From Variovorax fucosicus (GTDB lineage: Bacteria > Pseudomonadota > Gammaproteobacteria > Burkholderiales > Burkholderiaceae_C): 64,000 nucleotides of DNA. The position numbers and the translations under genes are program-made. The DNA is taken from positions 62,001 to 126,000 of the forward strand of contig NZ_JASZYU010000003.1 in NCBI RefSeq assembly GCF_030316825.1. Direction: 5' to 3'. This document shows, in pieces, positions 1 through 8,919 of the stretch; position 1 is the first letter of the stretch, and each line of letters starts with the position of its first letter. Below the pieces are notes generated by a model. It searched no databases. It saw only the letters and a program-made list of their open reading frames with translations, and was not told the DNA's origin.

Positions 1-402
1 TTCGAGCACCTGCTCGATTTCATCCGCGAGGCCGGGATCGACCGGGCCGGTTGCTTCGCCTACAGCGCTGTCTCCGGTGCCGCGGCGAACGAGATTCCGG
101 GCATGTTGCCGGAAGCCGAGCGCGAAGCGCGGCGCGCACGGTTCATGGAAGTGGCCGAGTCGGTGTCGATCGCGCGGCTGCGGCGACGCATCGGCGCGAG
201 CATGCAGGTGCTGGTCGATTCGGCGCCGGGCATGGGCCGCAAGGGCGGGGTTGGCCGCAGCTATGCCGATGCACCAGAGATCGACGGCGTGGTGCGGCTG
301 CTGCCGCCCGAGAAGATCAGCAAGACGCTGAAGGTCGGTGAGTTCACGCGCGCCCGCATCGTCGGCGCCGAGGGCCACGACCTCGTTGCGGTGCCGGTGT
401 GA
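1..402 (+). CDS. rimO: Ribosomal protein S12 methylthiotransferase RimO, C-terminal part
   Basis: The gene enters from the left edge; only the last 133 residues are present. RimO is a radical-SAM enzyme that adds a methylthio group to the conserved aspartate of ribosomal protein S12. The visible part holds the end of the radical-SAM domain ([18 protein letters not shown]) and the C-terminal TRAM domain with the family motif [14 protein letters not shown]. The radical-SAM cysteine triad lies outside the window. The frame ends at a TGA at 400-402. The tRNA gene downstream is on the opposite strand, and the hairpin between them has its T tract on the minus strand, so it serves the tRNA better than rimO. 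The family assignment is firm because the TRAM motif matches known RimO proteins closely. Confidence 0.93.
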   Translation, partial: FEHLLDFIREAGIDRAGCFAYSAVSGAAANEIPGMLPEAEREARRARFMEVAESVSIARLRRRIGASMQVLVDSAPGMGRKGGVGRSYADAPEIDGVVRLLPPEKISKTLKVGEFTRARIVGAEGHDLVAVPV

Positions 403-431
403 GAGTGCATTGACACTGCTGACCGGACAAC

Positions 432-459
432 AAAAAAGCCACCGGAGACCGGTGGCTTT
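432..459 (-). terminator. Rho-independent terminator of the tRNA-Leu gene
   Basis: An 11-bp perfect stem (AAAGCCACCGG, 435-445, with CCGGTGGCTTT, 449-459) closes a three-base loop. Read on the minus strand it is followed by six T residues (A run 432-437), which is the arrangement expected downstream of the minus-strand tRNA. On the plus strand only three T residues follow, so termination of rimO here would be weaker. Confidence 0.8.
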
Positions 460-494
460 GATGGAGAAATCCCGACAAGGGATCTATTTAAACT

Positions 495-579
<85 letters not shown>

Positions 580-663
580 CCACATGTTGCAAGAAGCTTG
601 CAACGCGTTTTGAATTTCAGGAAAGAGAGAGATCATATCAAAAATAATGGCCACCCCAGCGGC

Positions 664-2946
664 TTGCTGGACGAGATTGAAGGAACGGTTCAAGGACATC
701 GCGATGGGCACGGCTTCGTGCAGCGCGACGATGGCGAAGCCGACATCTATTTGCCCCCGAACGAGATGCGCGCGGTGCTGCACAAGGATCGCGTCAAGGC
801 GCGCGTCGTACGCCAGGATCGGCGCGGCCGGCCCGAGGGGCGTGTCGTCGAAATCGTCGAGCGGCCGGAGCAGCCGATCATCGGCCGCCTGCTGCATGAA
901 GGCGGCATCTGGCTCGTCGCCCCGGAAGACAAGCGCTACGGCCAGGACGTCCTGATTCCCAAGGGCGCGACCGGCACTGCGAAGGCGGGCCAGGTCGTGG
1001 TGGTGCAACTCACCGAACCACCGGCACTGTTCGGCCAGCCGGTGGGCCGCGTGAAGGAAGTGCTGGGCGAGATCGACGACCCCGGCATGGAAATCGAGAT
1101 CGCGGTGCGCAAGTACGGCGTGCCGCACGAATTCTCCGAGGCTGGCCTCGCCGAAGCGAAAGCGCTGCCTGACAAGGTGCGGCCGGCTGACAAGCGCGGC
1201 CGTGTCGACCTTACCGACGTGCCGCTGGTCACCATCGACGGCGAAGACGCACGCGACTTCGACGATGCCGTGTACTGCGAGCCGGCCAAGGTCGGCCGCG
1301 GCAAGGGCTGGCGACTGCTGGTCGCGATCGCCGACGTCAGTGCCTATGTGCAGACCGGCTCGCCGATCGACATCGATGCCTACGACCGCGCCACCAGCGT
1401 GTACTTCCCGCGCCGCGTGATTCCGATGCTGCCCGAGAAGCTGTCGAACGGCCTGTGCTCGCTCAACCCCGAGGTCGAGCGCCTCTGCATGGTGTGCGAC
1501 ATGCTCGTGGCGGCCGATGGCGAGATCTACGCCTACCAGTTCTACCCGGCCGTGATGTTCAGCCACGCCCGCTTCACCTACACCGAAGTGGCAGCCATCC
1601 TTGGCAACACGCGCGGCCCCGAGGCGGCCAAGCGCAAGGAACGCGTCAAGGACTTGCTGAACCTCTCCGACGTGTACAAGGCGCTGCTCAAGCAGCGTTC
1701 GCGTCGTGGCGCAGTGGACTTCGAGACCACCGAAACACAGATCGTCTGCGACGACGCCGGCCGCATCGAGAAGATCGTGCCGCGCACGCGCAACGAGGCG
1801 CACCGGCTGATCGAGGAAGCGATGCTGGCGGCCAACGTCTGCAGCGCCGACTTCATCGCCGAAGGCAAGCACCCGGGCCTGTTCCGCGTGCACGAAGGCC
1901 CGACGACCGAGAAGAAGGAAGTGCTGCGCGGCTACCTCAAGGCGATGGGTGTCGGCCTCTCGATCACCGACGATCCGAAGCCCGGCGAATTCCAGGCGAT
2001 CGCCGAGGCGACCAAGGAACGGCCCGACGCGCAGCAGATCCACACCATGCTGCTGCGCTCGATGAGCCAGGCGATCTACACGCCGATCAACAGCGGCCAC
2101 TTCGGCCTGGCCTACGAGGCCTACACGCACTTCACCAGCCCGATCCGTCGCTACCCCGACCTGCTGGTGCACCGCGTGATCAAGGCGATCCTCAACAAGC
2201 AGAAGTACACGCTGCCGATATTGCCGACGCCGGGCGAAGCGCATGCCAAGCTGGCCAAGCGACTCGCCTCGCGTGTCAAGTCGCCGACCAGCAAACCGCA
2301 GAAGGCCACCGTCGCGCCGACCAAGGAAACGCTCGCCTGGGAAGCCGCCGGCCTGCATTGCAGCGCCAACGAGCGGCGCGCCGACGAAGCCAGCCGCGAC
2401 GTCGAGGCCTGGCTCAAGTGCAAGTACATGCGCGAGCACCTCGGCGAGGAATACGGCGGCGTGGTCAGTTCGGCCACGACCTTCGGTATCTTCGTCACGC
2501 TCGATGCGATGTACGTCGAAGGCCTGGTCCACATCACCGAACTCGGCGGCGAGTACTTCAAGTTCGACGAGATGCGCCAGGAACTGCGCGGCGAGCGCAC
2601 TGGCATCCGCTACGCCATCGGCACGCGCGTTCGCGTGCAGGTGAGCCGCGTCGACCTCGACGGCCGCAAGATCGATTTCCGTCTGATCCGCGAGGGCGAC
2701 GACCTGGCGGCGCGTCCGGCGAAGGACAAGGGCGCTGCGCCCGGCAACGCGGGCGCCTCGCCCAGGGCCTCGGGCAAGCGCCAGTCGCGGCCGCCGCATG
2801 CGCACAAGGAGAAAGACAAGGCCGAAGCCACCGCCGCGGTGGCCGCCGCCGAGCGCCCTGCGCAGCAAAGCGCGATGCAAGCGTTCAAGTCGGCCGTGAA
2901 GAAGGCCGCCAACAAGATGAAAGGGCGCAAACCGCGCCGCCCCTGA
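664..2946 (+). CDS. rnr: Ribonuclease R (RNB-family 3'-5' exoribonuclease)
   Basis: RNase R is a processive 3'-5' exoribonuclease that degrades structured RNA. The protein has cold-shock-like domains in the N-terminal 170 residues ([17 protein letters not shown]), the RNB catalytic domain with the metal-binding aspartates in [12 protein letters not shown] near residue 195, and a C-terminal S1 domain (about residues 600-670, [17 protein letters not shown]). A lysine/arginine-rich tail ends in KGRKPRRP. A 45-50 residue insertion near residues 515-560 interrupts the RNB domain. The start is uncertain. TTG at 664 begins right at the cold-shock domain; the frame also opens at TTG 598, and a purine-rich AGGAAAGAGAGAG (619-631) lies upstream. 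An ATG at 647 is in another frame. The N-terminal helix-turn-helix domain of E. coli RNase R is absent either way. Confidence 0.93.
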   Translation: MLDEIEGTVQGHRDGHGFVQRDDGEADIYLPPNEMRAVLHKDRVKARVVRQDRRGRPEGRVVEIVERPEQPIIGRLLHEGGIWLVAPEDKRYGQDVLIPKGATGTAKAGQVVVVQLTEPPALFGQPVGRVKEVLGEIDDPGMEIEIAVRKYGVPHEFSEAGLAEAKALPDKVRPADKRGRVDLTDVPLVTIDGEDARDFDDAVYCEPAKVGRGKGWRLLVAIADVSAYVQTGSPIDIDAYDRATSVYFPRRVIPMLPEKLSNGLCSLNPEVERLCMVCDMLVAADGEIYAYQFYPAVMFSHARFTYTEVAAILGNTRGPEAAKRKERVKDLLNLSDVYKALLKQRSRRGAVDFETTETQIVCDDAGRIEKIVPRTRNEAHRLIEEAMLAANVCSADFIAEGKHPGLFRVHEGPTTEKKEVLRGYLKAMGVGLSITDDPKPGEFQAIAEATKERPDAQQIHTMLLRSMSQAIYTPINSGHFGLAYEAYTHFTSPIRRYPDLLVHRVIKAILNKQKYTLPILPTPGEAHAKLAKRLASRVKSPTSKPQKATVAPTKETLAWEAAGLHCSANERRADEASRDVEAWLKCKYMREHLGEEYGGVVSSATTFGIFVTLDAMYVEGLVHITELGGEYFKFDEMRQELRGERTGIRYAIGTRVRVQVSRVDLDGRKIDFRLIREGDDLAARPAKDKGAAPGNAGASPRASGKRQSRPPHAHKEKDKAEATAAVAAAERPAQQSAMQAFKSAVKKAANKMKGRKPRRP

Positions 2947-2969
2947 ACCCCTTTGACGGAGACACAAGA

Positions 2970-3737
2970 ATGACTGCAGCAGCAAACCCGAACTCGCGCA
3001 TTGCGATCGTCACCGGTGCCGGCACCGGCATCGGGCGCTCCGCCGCGCTGGCCCTGCTGGCCGATGGCTGGAGCGTGGCACTGGCCGGGCGTCGCCCCGA
3101 GCCGCTCGAAACCGTGGCCGACGAATCGGGTGCGGGCGCGCGCGCATTCGCGGTGCCGACGGACGTGACCAACCCGGCTTCGGTGCAGGCCCTGTTCTCG
3201 GCGGTGGTCGATCGCTTCGGCCGCGTTGACCTGCTCTTCAACAACGCCGGTACTGGCAACCCGCCCGGCTTGATGGAGGACTGGACGCCCGAGCAGTGGA
3301 AGGGCGTGATCGACATCAACCTCAACGGCATGTTCTATTGCCTGCAGCAGGCCTTCCGCACGATGAAGGCGCAGAGCCCGCGCGGCGGCCGCATCATCAA
3401 CAACGGCTCGATTTCGGCCACCACGCCGCGTCCGAATTCGGCCGCCTACACAGCCACCAAGCATGCGGTCGAAGGCCTGACAAAGACCGCCTCGCTCGAC
3501 GGTCGCAAGTACGACATCGCGGTCGGCCAGATCGACGTCGGCAACGCGATGACCGCGATGGGCGGACGCATGGCGCAAGGCGTGCCGCAAGCCAGTGGCG
3601 AGATCGCGATCGAGCCGGTGATGGACGTGGACATCGTCGGCCGTTCGGTGCTCTACATGGCGAGCCTGCCGCTCGAAGCCAACGTGTTGTTCCACACGGT
3701 GATGGCGACCAAGATGCCGTTCGTCGGCCGCGGCTGA
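2970..3737 (+). CDS. SDR-family NAD(P)-dependent oxidoreductase
   Basis: A 255-residue classical short-chain dehydrogenase. The Rossmann motif TGAGTGIG is at residues 15-22, the NNAG motif is near 91-94, the catalytic serine is in NGSIS near 147, and the YTATK motif places the catalytic tyrosine near residue 160. The substrate cannot be read from the sequence; the family covers sugar, steroid and acyl substrates. A GACGGAGAC ribosome-binding site precedes the ATG. The gene lies 23 bp behind rnr on the same strand and is probably cotranscribed. It converges with the NAD(P)HX repair gene with a 9-bp gap; a small hairpin (3733-3751) spans both stop codons. No function linked to RNA decay is implied. 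Confidence 0.87.
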   Translation: MTAAANPNSRIAIVTGAGTGIGRSAALALLADGWSVALAGRRPEPLETVADESGAGARAFAVPTDVTNPASVQALFSAVVDRFGRVDLLFNNAGTGNPPGLMEDWTPEQWKGVIDINLNGMFYCLQQAFRTMKAQSPRGGRIINNGSISATTPRPNSAAYTATKHAVEGLTKTASLDGRKYDIAVGQIDVGNAMTAMGGRMAQGVPQASGEIAIEPVMDVDIVGRSVLYMASLPLEANVLFHTVMATKMPFVGRG

Positions 3738-3746
3738 GGCTGCCGC

Positions 3747-5213
3747 TCAGCGGCCGCCGCGCGCCAGTGCGCCGGCGGTGAGCGGCGCATCGGCCGGCCA
3801 GTGGTCGGCCAGATCGCCGTGGTGCCAGACGGCATCACGCGTTGCATCGAGCGCGGGCAGCAACCCGCTTGCGAGGGCGGCACCGACCATGCCGGCCAAC
3901 ACATCGCCGGTGCCCGCCGAAGCCAGGCGCGCATTGCCGCTGAGGTTGATCGAGGGCAGGGCGCCCGGCGCGGCCACCACCGTGCCTGAACCCTTGAGCA
4001 CCACCACCGCGCCGAAACGGTCGGCAAGCTTTTGCGCCGCGCCCAGCCGGTCGGCCTGAACGGCTGCAGTGCCGATGTCGAGCAGCCGCGCGGCTTCGAG
4101 CGGATGCGGCGTGAGCACCGTAGGCTGGCGGCGCCGTCCGCGCGCCGCCAGCAGCGTTTGCAAGCCGGGGTCGAGCGCGATCGCGTTGAGCGCGTCGGCA
4201 TCGATCACCAGCCGTTGCGCGGTCGAGATCACGCGCGGCAGCACGCCTCGCACGGCCGCACCGCCGCCGCAGCCGCACACCACCGTCATCGCGCCGACAT
4301 CCAGCGTGGCCGGGTCGCGCACCATGAGTTCAGGTTGCGAAGTGTCGAGGGCCACCTTGCTGTCGAGCAGGCCGGCAAACACCCGGCCTGCGCCCGCGTG
4401 CAGCGCCGCCGAAGCCGCCAGCAGCGCAGCGCCGGCCATGCCGGGGGCGCCGCCGATCACAGCCACGTCGCCGTAGCTGCCCTTGTGCGCAGCCTGCAAC
4501 CGCGTGCGCGCAGCGGGTGCACCCGCCAGCCAGGCGACAGGCACCGCATCGAAGGCGCTGCAGCCGAGGTCGTCCAGCCACACCTCGCCGGCTGCGTCGC
4601 GGCCCTGCGCCGTGAAAAGACCCGGCTTCAGTGTCAGAAGGCTCAGGCAAAAACGGGCAGCAGCACCCGTCCCCCGGGCACCGGGTGCCGTGGCTTCCAT
4701 CGCAGCTGCCCCGCTTTCGGCGTTCAGGCTGGAGGGCACGTCGACGCTGAGCACAGGTGACGCGGCAGCATGCATGCGTTGTAGCCAGTCGGCCATCGTG
4801 CCTTCGGGCGCGCGGCTGGCACCGATGCCAAGGAGCGCATCGACCGCCAGATCCCAGCGCTCGGGCGGCGCTTCGGCGAACGCGACGCCGGCGGCGCGTG
4901 CGCGCTGAAGCGATGCCAGTGCGTCGGGCGGCGCGTTGCCTTCGTGGCCCAGCCAGGTCACTACCGGCGCAAACCCGCGCTGCTTCAGTTGTGCCGCAGC
5001 CTCCAGGCCGTCGCCGCCGTTGTTGCCCGGCCCGCAGGCGATCCACACGGTGCGCGCATGCGGCGCGATCGCCATCGCCAGGCGCGCAACCGCAAGCCCG
5101 GCGCGTTGCATCAGGGTATGGGGAGGCAGCGTCGCCGCGGCAGCGTGCTCGACACGGCGCGTGGCTTCGATGCCGAAGAGCGATGCCGTGGTCGCCGGGG
5201 TGATGCGATGCAT
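3747..5213 (-). CDS. nnr: Bifunctional NAD(P)HX epimerase / ADP-dependent dehydratase
   Basis: This two-domain enzyme repairs hydrated NADH and NADPH. The N-terminal epimerase (about residues 1-210) carries GPGNNGGDG and the VDVPSSLNAE segment. The C-terminal dehydratase (about residues 225-488), of ribokinase fold, carries HKGSYGDVAVIGG, PHPLEAARLL and the phosphate-binding SAGTGDVLAG. The fused architecture and 488-residue length match bacterial YjeF-type Nnr. The gene is the last of a minus-strand unit behind amidase and dadA, separated from dadA by 20 bp. It is a housekeeping metabolite-repair function and need not act with its neighbours. Confidence 0.93.
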   Translation of the reverse strand: MHRITPATTASLFGIEATRRVEHAAAATLPPHTLMQRAGLAVARLAMAIAPHARTVWIACGPGNNGGDGLEAAAQLKQRGFAPVVTWLGHEGNAPPDALASLQRARAAGVAFAEAPPERWDLAVDALLGIGASRAPEGTMADWLQRMHAAASPVLSVDVPSSLNAESGAAAMEATAPGARGTGAAARFCLSLLTLKPGLFTAQGRDAAGEVWLDDLGCSAFDAVPVAWLAGAPAARTRLQAAHKGSYGDVAVIGGAPGMAGAALLAASAALHAGAGRVFAGLLDSKVALDTSQPELMVRDPATLDVGAMTVVCGCGGGAAVRGVLPRVISTAQRLVIDADALNAIALDPGLQTLLAARGRRRQPTVLTPHPLEAARLLDIGTAAVQADRLGAAQKLADRFGAVVVLKGSGTVVAAPGALPSINLSGNARLASAGTGDVLAGMVGAALASGLLPALDATRDAVWHHGDLADHWPADAPLTAGALARGGR

Positions 5214-5233
5214 CGGCCCATTCTGCCCGGCCT

Positions 5234-6493
5234 TCAGCCTTGGCCGAGCAGGCGCTCCATGCCCAGGCCTTCGAGATCGACGCCCGGGTCGCGTCCGCCG
5301 ACCAGGTCAGCCAAGACGCGTGCGCTGCCGCACGAGAGCGCCCAGCCGCTCGAGCCGTGGCCCAGGTTGAGCCAGACGCCGGGAACGCCACTGCGACCGA
5401 TGACCGGCGGGCCGTCGGGCAGCATCGGCCGCGCGCCTTTCCATTGCTGCACGCCTGCCTGCAGCGTCGCTGCACCCGGGAACCAGTCGTGCAGCACCTT
5501 GTAGAGCGTTTGCAAGGCGGCCGGGTTGATCGTGTCGGGCGAGCCGCCGAGTTCCGCGCCGCCGGCCACGCGCACGCGCAGGCCGAGGCGCGAGATCGCG
5601 ACCTTGTAGCGTTCGTCCATCACGGCGCTGCGCGGCGCGTTGAGCGGCTCGCGGATGGTGGCGCTGATCGAGTGGCCGTACACCGGAGCCAGCGGAATGC
5701 GCAGGCCCAGCGGCTTCAGGATGCGGGCCGAGTCAATGCCGGCGCACACCACCACCGCGTCGAAGGCGTGGGGCTCCGAGCCGGCCGCCAGCGAGATCGA
5801 GCGTGGTGCCATACGGCTCAGCGGCGCGATGTCGCAATTGAAATGAAACTGCGCGCCGAGCGCCTCGGCCTCGCGCTTGAGCAGCAGCGCGAACTGGCGG
5901 CAGTTGCCGACTTCGTCGTCGGGCAGATGGATCGCACCACCGAGCTCGGTGTCGGTGCTCAGTGCGGGCTCGATCTTGCGCGCCTCGTCGGGGTCGAGCT
6001 CGTGGAACGGGGTGCCGGTCGCGCGCAGCACGTCGAGGCCGGGCTGCACCAGCTTGAGTTCGCGTCTGGAGCGCAGCAGCACCATGTAGCCGTCGCTGCG
6101 CTCGTAGCTGAGTTCGCGCGTCTCGGTGATTTCGTGCAGGCGAGTGCGGCTGTAGAACGCAAGGCGCTGCAGGCGGGCGCGGTTGGCGAGATAGGTTTCG
6201 AGCTTGCAGGCGCGCTGCCAGCGGGCCATGAAGCCGATGTCGCGGCCGCTGAGCGGCCAGCGCACCTTGATGGCGCCGTGTGTCGACAGCATCGAACGCA
6301 GTACCTTGGCGCGCATGCCCGGCGCAGCCCACGGGGTGACGTAGCCCGGTGCAACGACGCCGGCATTGGCAAAACTCGATTCTTCGGCTGCGGCGCCGCG
6401 GCGCTCGAACACCACGACTTCATGGCCGTCGCAGGCCAGCTCCCAGGCAGTGGTGACGCCGACGATGCCGGCGCCCACGATCGCGATTTTCAT
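5234..6493 (-). CDS. dadA: D-amino acid dehydrogenase, small subunit type (FAD)
   Basis: This membrane-associated flavoenzyme oxidises D-amino acids to 2-oxo acids and ammonia and passes electrons to the respiratory chain. The protein (419 residues) opens with the FAD-binding MKIAIVGAGIVGVTTAWEL. It has the DadA-type SSFANAGVVAPGYVTPWAAPGM segment, split here as SSFANAGVVAPGY and TPWAAPGM, and the C-terminal FAD contacts GPPVIGRSGVPGVWLNLGHG. The ATG at 6493 is chosen because it sits directly before the dinucleotide-binding strand; the open frame runs 31 codons further upstream without similarity to the family. It lies between amidase and nnr on the same strand. A GC-rich hairpin lies between amidase and this gene. 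Confidence 0.9.
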   Translation of the reverse strand: MKIAIVGAGIVGVTTAWELACDGHEVVVFERRGAAAEESSFANAGVVAPGYVTPWAAPGMRAKVLRSMLSTHGAIKVRWPLSGRDIGFMARWQRACKLETYLANRARLQRLAFYSRTRLHEITETRELSYERSDGYMVLLRSRRELKLVQPGLDVLRATGTPFHELDPDEARKIEPALSTDTELGGAIHLPDDEVGNCRQFALLLKREAEALGAQFHFNCDIAPLSRMAPRSISLAAGSEPHAFDAVVVCAGIDSARILKPLGLRIPLAPVYGHSISATIREPLNAPRSAVMDERYKVAISRLGLRVRVAGGAELGGSPDTINPAALQTLYKVLHDWFPGAATLQAGVQQWKGARPMLPDGPPVIGRSGVPGVWLNLGHGSSGWALSCGSARVLADLVGGRDPGVDLEGLGMERLLGQG

Positions 6494-6515
6494 TGGATTC
6501 GGAAAGTCAGAAGAG

Positions 6516-6535
6516 GGCGCGCGGTTTCGCGCGCC
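6516..6535 (-). other. GC-rich inverted repeat between amidase and dadA
   Basis: GGCGCGCG (6516-6523) and CGCGCGCC (6528-6535) form an 8-bp perfect stem with a GTTT loop in the 92-bp gap between the two minus-strand genes. No convincing T tract follows on the minus strand, so it may be an mRNA-stability or processing hairpin, not a terminator. Function is unproven. Confidence 0.4.
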
Positions 6536-6585
6536 ATGGGTCGAGGATAGACCAGGCCTGCGTCGCCCGTACGCGGGCGTGGGCA

Positions 6586-7920
6586 CTATGCGTTCTGGAG
6601 CGCTTGTTCGATCTGCAGCGCCAGCGAAAGCACCACGTCATCGTGCAGTGCGGCATGCCAGAGCATCAGGCCGACGGGCAGGCCGCCGTCGACCGGACAG
6701 GGCAGCGAGATCGCGCAGCCGTCGAGCATGTTGACGACCGAGGGGTTGCGCAGCAGCAGGCCGTTGACGCGGAAAAACTCGTCGTCGCGCTCGGCACCCG
6801 GCGCCACGTTGGCGATCGGCGGCGCGGTGATCGGCACCGTGGGCGACAGCACCGCATCGAACGGTGCGAGCGCCGCTTCCATGCGCGCGATCCAGCCGCG
6901 CCGCGCCTGCAGCAGGTCGATGTACTCGTGCGCTTTCATGGTGGCGCCCTTGAGGATGCGCTGCGCCACGCGCGGGTCGTAGCCGGCGCCGCTGCGCTCC
7001 AGCAACAGCCGGTGCCAGGCATAGGCCTCGGCGGCCGAGAAGCCGCCGGTCGCGTTGATCGAGGCCAGATCGGCCAGCGGGGGCAGGGTGATTTCCTCGA
7101 TCCGGGCGCCAGCCGTGCGCAGCTGGCGCAAGGCGTTGTGGAAGGCCGTGTCGACCGGCGCCTCGATGCCGTCGAAGAAGGTATTGGTGACCACCGCAAC
7201 CCGGTAGCTTGCCAGCGGCGCATCGGTGAGGCCGACCCGGCGCGCCGCCAGAATTTCATGCGCGGTCACCGCGTCGCGCACCGAGCGTGTCATGGCGCAG
7301 ACGGTGTCGAGCGTGGTCGACAGCGGCAGCGCGCCGTCGGCCGGCACCAGCTGCGCAGTGCTCTTGAAGCCGACGATGCCATTGAGCGCGGCCGGAATGC
7401 GGATCGAACCCCCGGTATCGGAGCCCAGGCCGATGAAGGCCGCACCCGTAGCCACCGAAACGGCAGCACCCGACGACGAGCCGCCAGGGATGCGCGGCGT
7501 GGTCGCATCGGCCGCATTGGCCGGCGTGCCGTGGTGCGGGTTCACGCCGACGCCCGAAAAGGCAAACTCGGTCATGTTGGTTCGGCCGATCAGTGCGCCG
7601 CCGGCGGCGCGCAGGCGGGCCACCGCCACGGCGTCGGCGCGGGCGGCCGGCGCATGGCTCAGAACCTGCGAGCCGGCCGGGGTCGGCTGGCCTTCGATGT
7701 CGAACAGATCCTTGGCGGAAAAGGCGAGCCCGGCCAGCGGCAGGCCGGATCCGGCGCGCTCGGCCTCGGTGCCGGCCGCCTCGAACAGCGGCCGGGTGAA
7801 GGCATGGGCGCAGGCGGGCGATCCGGCTACGGCGACGGAATGCGCCATTTCGGTGCGCGCGGAGGTCTGGCCCGCACGCAGTGCGAGTCGGGTGGCGTGG
7901 AGGTCTTGCATGGCCTGCAT
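6586..7920 (-). CDS. Amidase-signature family hydrolase
   Basis: A 444-residue amidase-signature enzyme, which hydrolyses a carboxylic amide. The Ser-cisSer-Lys triad is visible: Lys70 in FSAKDLFD, the cis-serine at about residue 148 in PGGSSSGAAV, and the nucleophile at about residue 172 in SDTGGSIRIPAA. It is shorter than GatA and lacks gatC/gatB neighbours, so it is more likely a catabolic amidase than the transamidosome subunit. The start at 7920 is well supported: AAGGAGT lies six bases upstream of the ATG, although the frame extends 40 codons further. The amidase heads a minus-strand unit with dadA and nnr. Its start codon overlaps the predicted rpsB promoter on the other strand. The substrate is unknown. 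Confidence 0.88.
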   Translation of the reverse strand: MQAMQDLHATRLALRAGQTSARTEMAHSVAVAGSPACAHAFTRPLFEAAGTEAERAGSGLPLAGLAFSAKDLFDIEGQPTPAGSQVLSHAPAARADAVAVARLRAAGGALIGRTNMTEFAFSGVGVNPHHGTPANAADATTPRIPGGSSSGAAVSVATGAAFIGLGSDTGGSIRIPAALNGIVGFKSTAQLVPADGALPLSTTLDTVCAMTRSVRDAVTAHEILAARRVGLTDAPLASYRVAVVTNTFFDGIEAPVDTAFHNALRQLRTAGARIEEITLPPLADLASINATGGFSAAEAYAWHRLLLERSGAGYDPRVAQRILKGATMKAHEYIDLLQARRGWIARMEAALAPFDAVLSPTVPITAPPIANVAPGAERDDEFFRVNGLLLRNPSVVNMLDGCAISLPCPVDGGLPVGLMLWHAALHDDVVLSLALQIEQALQNA

Positions 7921-7928
7921 GCTATACT
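7918..7928 (+). promoter_or_regulatory. Extended -10 promoter candidate for the rpsB operon
   Basis: TGC followed by TATACT (7923-7928) is an extended -10 element. No good -35 hexamer is found at 16-18 bp, which is tolerated for TGn promoters. It would give a transcript with a leader of about 145 nt before rpsB. It overlaps the start codon and ribosome-binding site of the divergent amidase, so the two genes may compete for transcription. Confidence 0.5.
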
Positions 7929-7988
7929 CCTTGGGTTTCGCTGACAGGTCGCCATCCGGTGCCTTTCCCAGTGAAACACATCCGCAAA

Positions 7989-8051
7989 CCAGTCCATTCA
8001 AGGTGTTGCGCGTCGCCCGAATTGCGTTGGGTGGCCGCAAAAACGGACTGG
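7989..8051 (+). promoter_or_regulatory. Structured 5' leader of rpsB, candidate autoregulatory site
   Basis: In the leader, CCAGTCC (7989-7995) is exactly complementary to GGACTGG (8045-8051), 30 bases before the rpsB ATG. Inside this long loop CGCCC (8014-8018) can pair with GGGTG (8029-8033). Ribosomal protein S2 represses its own mRNA in gammaproteobacteria through a leader structure. This element could play that role here, but I cannot show homology to the known one. Confidence 0.4.
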
Positions 8052-8081
8052 CTTTAAGACCTAACCTTTGGAGTTATTCCT

Positions 8082-8837
8082 ATGTCGACCACCATGCGCG
8101 AAATGCTGGAAGCCGGTGTCCATTTCGGTCACCAAACCCGCTTCTGGAACCCCAAGATGGCCCCGTTCATCTTCGGCCATCGCAACAAGATCCACATCAT
8201 CAACCTGGAAAAATCGCTTCCGATGTTCCAGGATGCGATGAAGTACGCCAAGCAACTCACGGCCAACCGCGGCACGATCCTGATGGTCGGCACCAAGCGC
8301 CAGGCCCGTGAAATCGTCGCTGCCGAAGCGCGCCGCGCCGGCGTGCCGTTCGTCGACACCCGCTGGCTCGGCGGCATGCTGACCAACTTCAAGACCGTCA
8401 AGACCTCGATCAAGCGTCTGAAGGACATGAAGGCCCAGCAAGAAGGCGGCCTCGACGCGCTCAGCAAGAAGGAGCAACTGACCTTCTCGCGCGAAATCGA
8501 AAAGCTCGAAAAGGACATCGGCGGCATCCAGGACATGACCGCGCTGCCCGACGCCATCTTCGTGATCGACGTGGGCTTCCACAAGATCGCCGTGGCCGAA
8601 GCCAAGAAGCTCGGCATTCCGCTGATCGGCGTGGTCGACTCGAACCACTCGCCGGAAGGCATCGACTACGTGATTCCGGGCAACGACGACTCGTCGAAGG
8701 CCGTCACGCTCTACGCCCGCGGCATCGCCGACGCGATCATCGAAGGCCGCAACAGCGCCACCGGTGATGTGGTCAAGGCCATCGCCGAAGGCAACAGCGA
8801 CGAATTCGTCGAAGTCGAAGAAGGCGCTTCCGCCTGA
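8082..8837 (+). CDS. rpsB: 30S ribosomal protein S2
   Basis: Ribosomal protein S2 (251 residues) joins late to the 30S subunit and helps recruit S1. The start [20 protein letters not shown] and the stretch [19 protein letters not shown] are diagnostic, as is [16 protein letters not shown]. The gene opens the long core cluster and is separated from tsf by a terminator-like hairpin, so rpsB can be expressed in excess of the downstream genes. A GGAGTT ribosome-binding site stands seven bases before the ATG. Length and motifs agree fully with the family. Confidence 0.99.
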   Translation: MSTTMREMLEAGVHFGHQTRFWNPKMAPFIFGHRNKIHIINLEKSLPMFQDAMKYAKQLTANRGTILMVGTKRQAREIVAAEARRAGVPFVDTRWLGGMLTNFKTVKTSIKRLKDMKAQQEGGLDALSKKEQLTFSREIEKLEKDIGGIQDMTALPDAIFVIDVGFHKIAVAEAKKLGIPLIGVVDSNHSPEGIDYVIPGNDDSSKAVTLYARGIADAIIEGRNSATGDVVKAIAEGNSDEFVEVEEGASA

Positions 8838-8861
8838 GTTGACGCGCCCGCGCGCCTGAAG

Positions 8862-8888
8862 AAGGGGCTTTGTTGCCCCTTTTTTTTA
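8862..8888 (+). terminator. Intrinsic terminator or attenuator between rpsB and tsf
   Basis: AAGGGGC (8862-8868) and GCCCCTT (8875-8881) form a 7-bp stem with a six-base loop, followed by an unbroken run of T residues to 8887. As rpsB and tsf are normally cotranscribed, it probably acts as a partial terminator that lowers tsf relative to rpsB. Confidence 0.8.
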
Positions 8889-8919
8889 ACCTGAATACTG
8901 AGAAAACCGGAGAAATCAA

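Noticed and set aside
647..955. ATG at 647 as start of a separate gene or of rnr
   Set aside because: It is in a different frame from rnr, and the resulting peptide has no similarity; a programmed frameshift has no slippery site.
3733..3751. Bidirectional terminator between the SDR and nnr genes
   Set aside because: The GCTGAG/CTCAGC stem is only 6 bp and has no T tract on either strand.
6586..7920. GatA subunit of the tRNA amidotransferase
   Set aside because: No gatB or gatC beside it and weak match outside the amidase signature.
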